Shown here: positions 5,801 to 6,033 of the stretch, in pieces
Layout: every line of letters starts with the position of its first letter
Position numbering within the stretch: position 1 is the stretch's first letter
From: Bryobacterales bacterium
Lineage (GTDB): Bacteria > Acidobacteriota > Terriglobia > Bryobacterales > Bryobacteraceae
Assembly: GCA_003517725.1 (NCBI GenBank)
Contig: DOZZ01000150.1
Span: 1 to 6,033 of the forward strand
DNA length: 6,033 nt
Direction: 5' to 3'
Made by a program: the position numbers and the translations under genes
The notes under the pieces: model-generated
Told to the model about the DNA's origin: nothing
The model's input: the letters and a program-made list of their open reading frames with translations, nothing else
Databases searched by the model: none

Positions 5801-6033
5801 GGGCGAGGCTCCAGACCGGTGACCGCGACCTTCACCTCGGCCGCGGGACATAGCGGTGCCCCCGCTACGGACGCTCGCTCAAGAAACTTGTCCGCCGCGG
5901 ACTTGTCGCCCAGCGCCGCGGCGATACGGCCCGCGTGGCAGAACAGTAACGGCTCGCGCACGCCCACCGCGAGGGCCTGGTCCAACTGGGTTTTGGCTTC
6001 GGCGAACTGGCGGTTGCGGTAGAGCGCCCAGGC
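5797..6033 (-). CDS. TPR protein, C-terminal 78 residues (partial, runs off right edge)
   Basis: The minus-strand frame is open from the window edge and ends at TGA 5799-5797. The visible part starts AWALYRNRQFAEAKTQLDQA, the second half of a TPR-like unit, and goes on with EPLLFCHAGRIAAALGDKSA, another TPR helix pair, then a short tail ending VAVTGLEPRP. It resembles the C-terminal TPRs of the next gene (AWIYLKSGRLAEARAASAKA and EPLFYYHASQIARAAGDPAA), so the two are probably tandem relatives. Its stop overlaps the next gene's GTG by 4 nt. The N-terminus, signal peptide and full domain content lie outside the window. An ATG-like internal start (TTG at 5985) need not be used because the frame simply continues past the edge. 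Confidence 0.75.
   Translation of the reverse strand, partial: AWALYRNRQFAEAKTQLDQALAVGVREPLLFCHAGRIAAALGDKSAADKFLERASVAGAPLCPAAEVKVAVTGLEPRP
5809..5814 (-). promoter_or_regulatory. Shine-Dalgarno deciding the GTG start of the TPR gene
   Basis: On the minus strand CTGGAG ends 8 nt before the GTG at 5800-5798, inside the end of the preceding gene. It supports the GTG over the upstream in-frame ATG at 5851, whose product would have a Gly/Arg-rich tail in front of the signal peptide. Confidence 0.65.

Overview
The window is GC-rich, tightly coded bacterial DNA. The best taxonomic clue is the C-terminal half of the protein at 1361-2725. It matches the TIGR03437 type ('Solibacter uncharacterized C-terminal domain'), which is found mostly on secreted proteins of Acidobacteriota of the Solibacter/Bryobacter group. 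A secreted DUF1080 protein, a DUF4242 protein, many TPR proteins and GTG starts fit the same source. I therefore infer a chromosomal piece of an acidobacterium. I see no rRNA, tRNA, CRISPR array, transposase, integrase or phage gene.

Layout. Bases 1-33 may hold the first 11 codons of a divergent minus-strand gene. Positions 114-1317 hold a short plus-strand pair: a secreted DUF1080 (3-keto-disaccharide hydrolase family) protein, then a 90-aa DUF4242 protein with a strong Shine-Dalgarno. At 1361-2725 is a plus-strand secreted cyclophilin-type peptidyl-prolyl isomerase fused to a TIGR03437 domain. Its start codon lies 2 nt after a perfect inverted repeat. A 211-bp gap (2726-2936) separates it from convergent minus-strand genes and shows no convincing gene or terminator.

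Positions 2937-6033 form one minus-strand operon, read right to left: the 3' end of a TPR protein that runs off the window, a complete exported TPR protein, and a NicO-family nickel/cobalt transporter. The transporter has an extracytoplasmic N-terminal domain and a loop with 25 histidines. Both junctions are 4-nt start/stop overlaps (GTGA, then ATGA), so the three genes are probably translationally coupled.

How the genes may work together. The minus-strand operon looks like a metal transport unit with exported TPR partners. The DUF4242 family includes a nickel-binding protein characterised in Streptomyces (SCO4226), so two possible nickel-related genes lie within 2 kb. They are on opposite strands with the cyclophilin between them, so a link is only a hypothesis. 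The DUF1080 protein points to sugar or glycoside catabolism outside the cytoplasm. Nothing here is a clear new defence or mobile system. The most unusual items are the cyclophilin-TIGR03437 fusion, the hairpin with a -10-like element at its start codon, and the coupled TPR-TPR-NicO operon.
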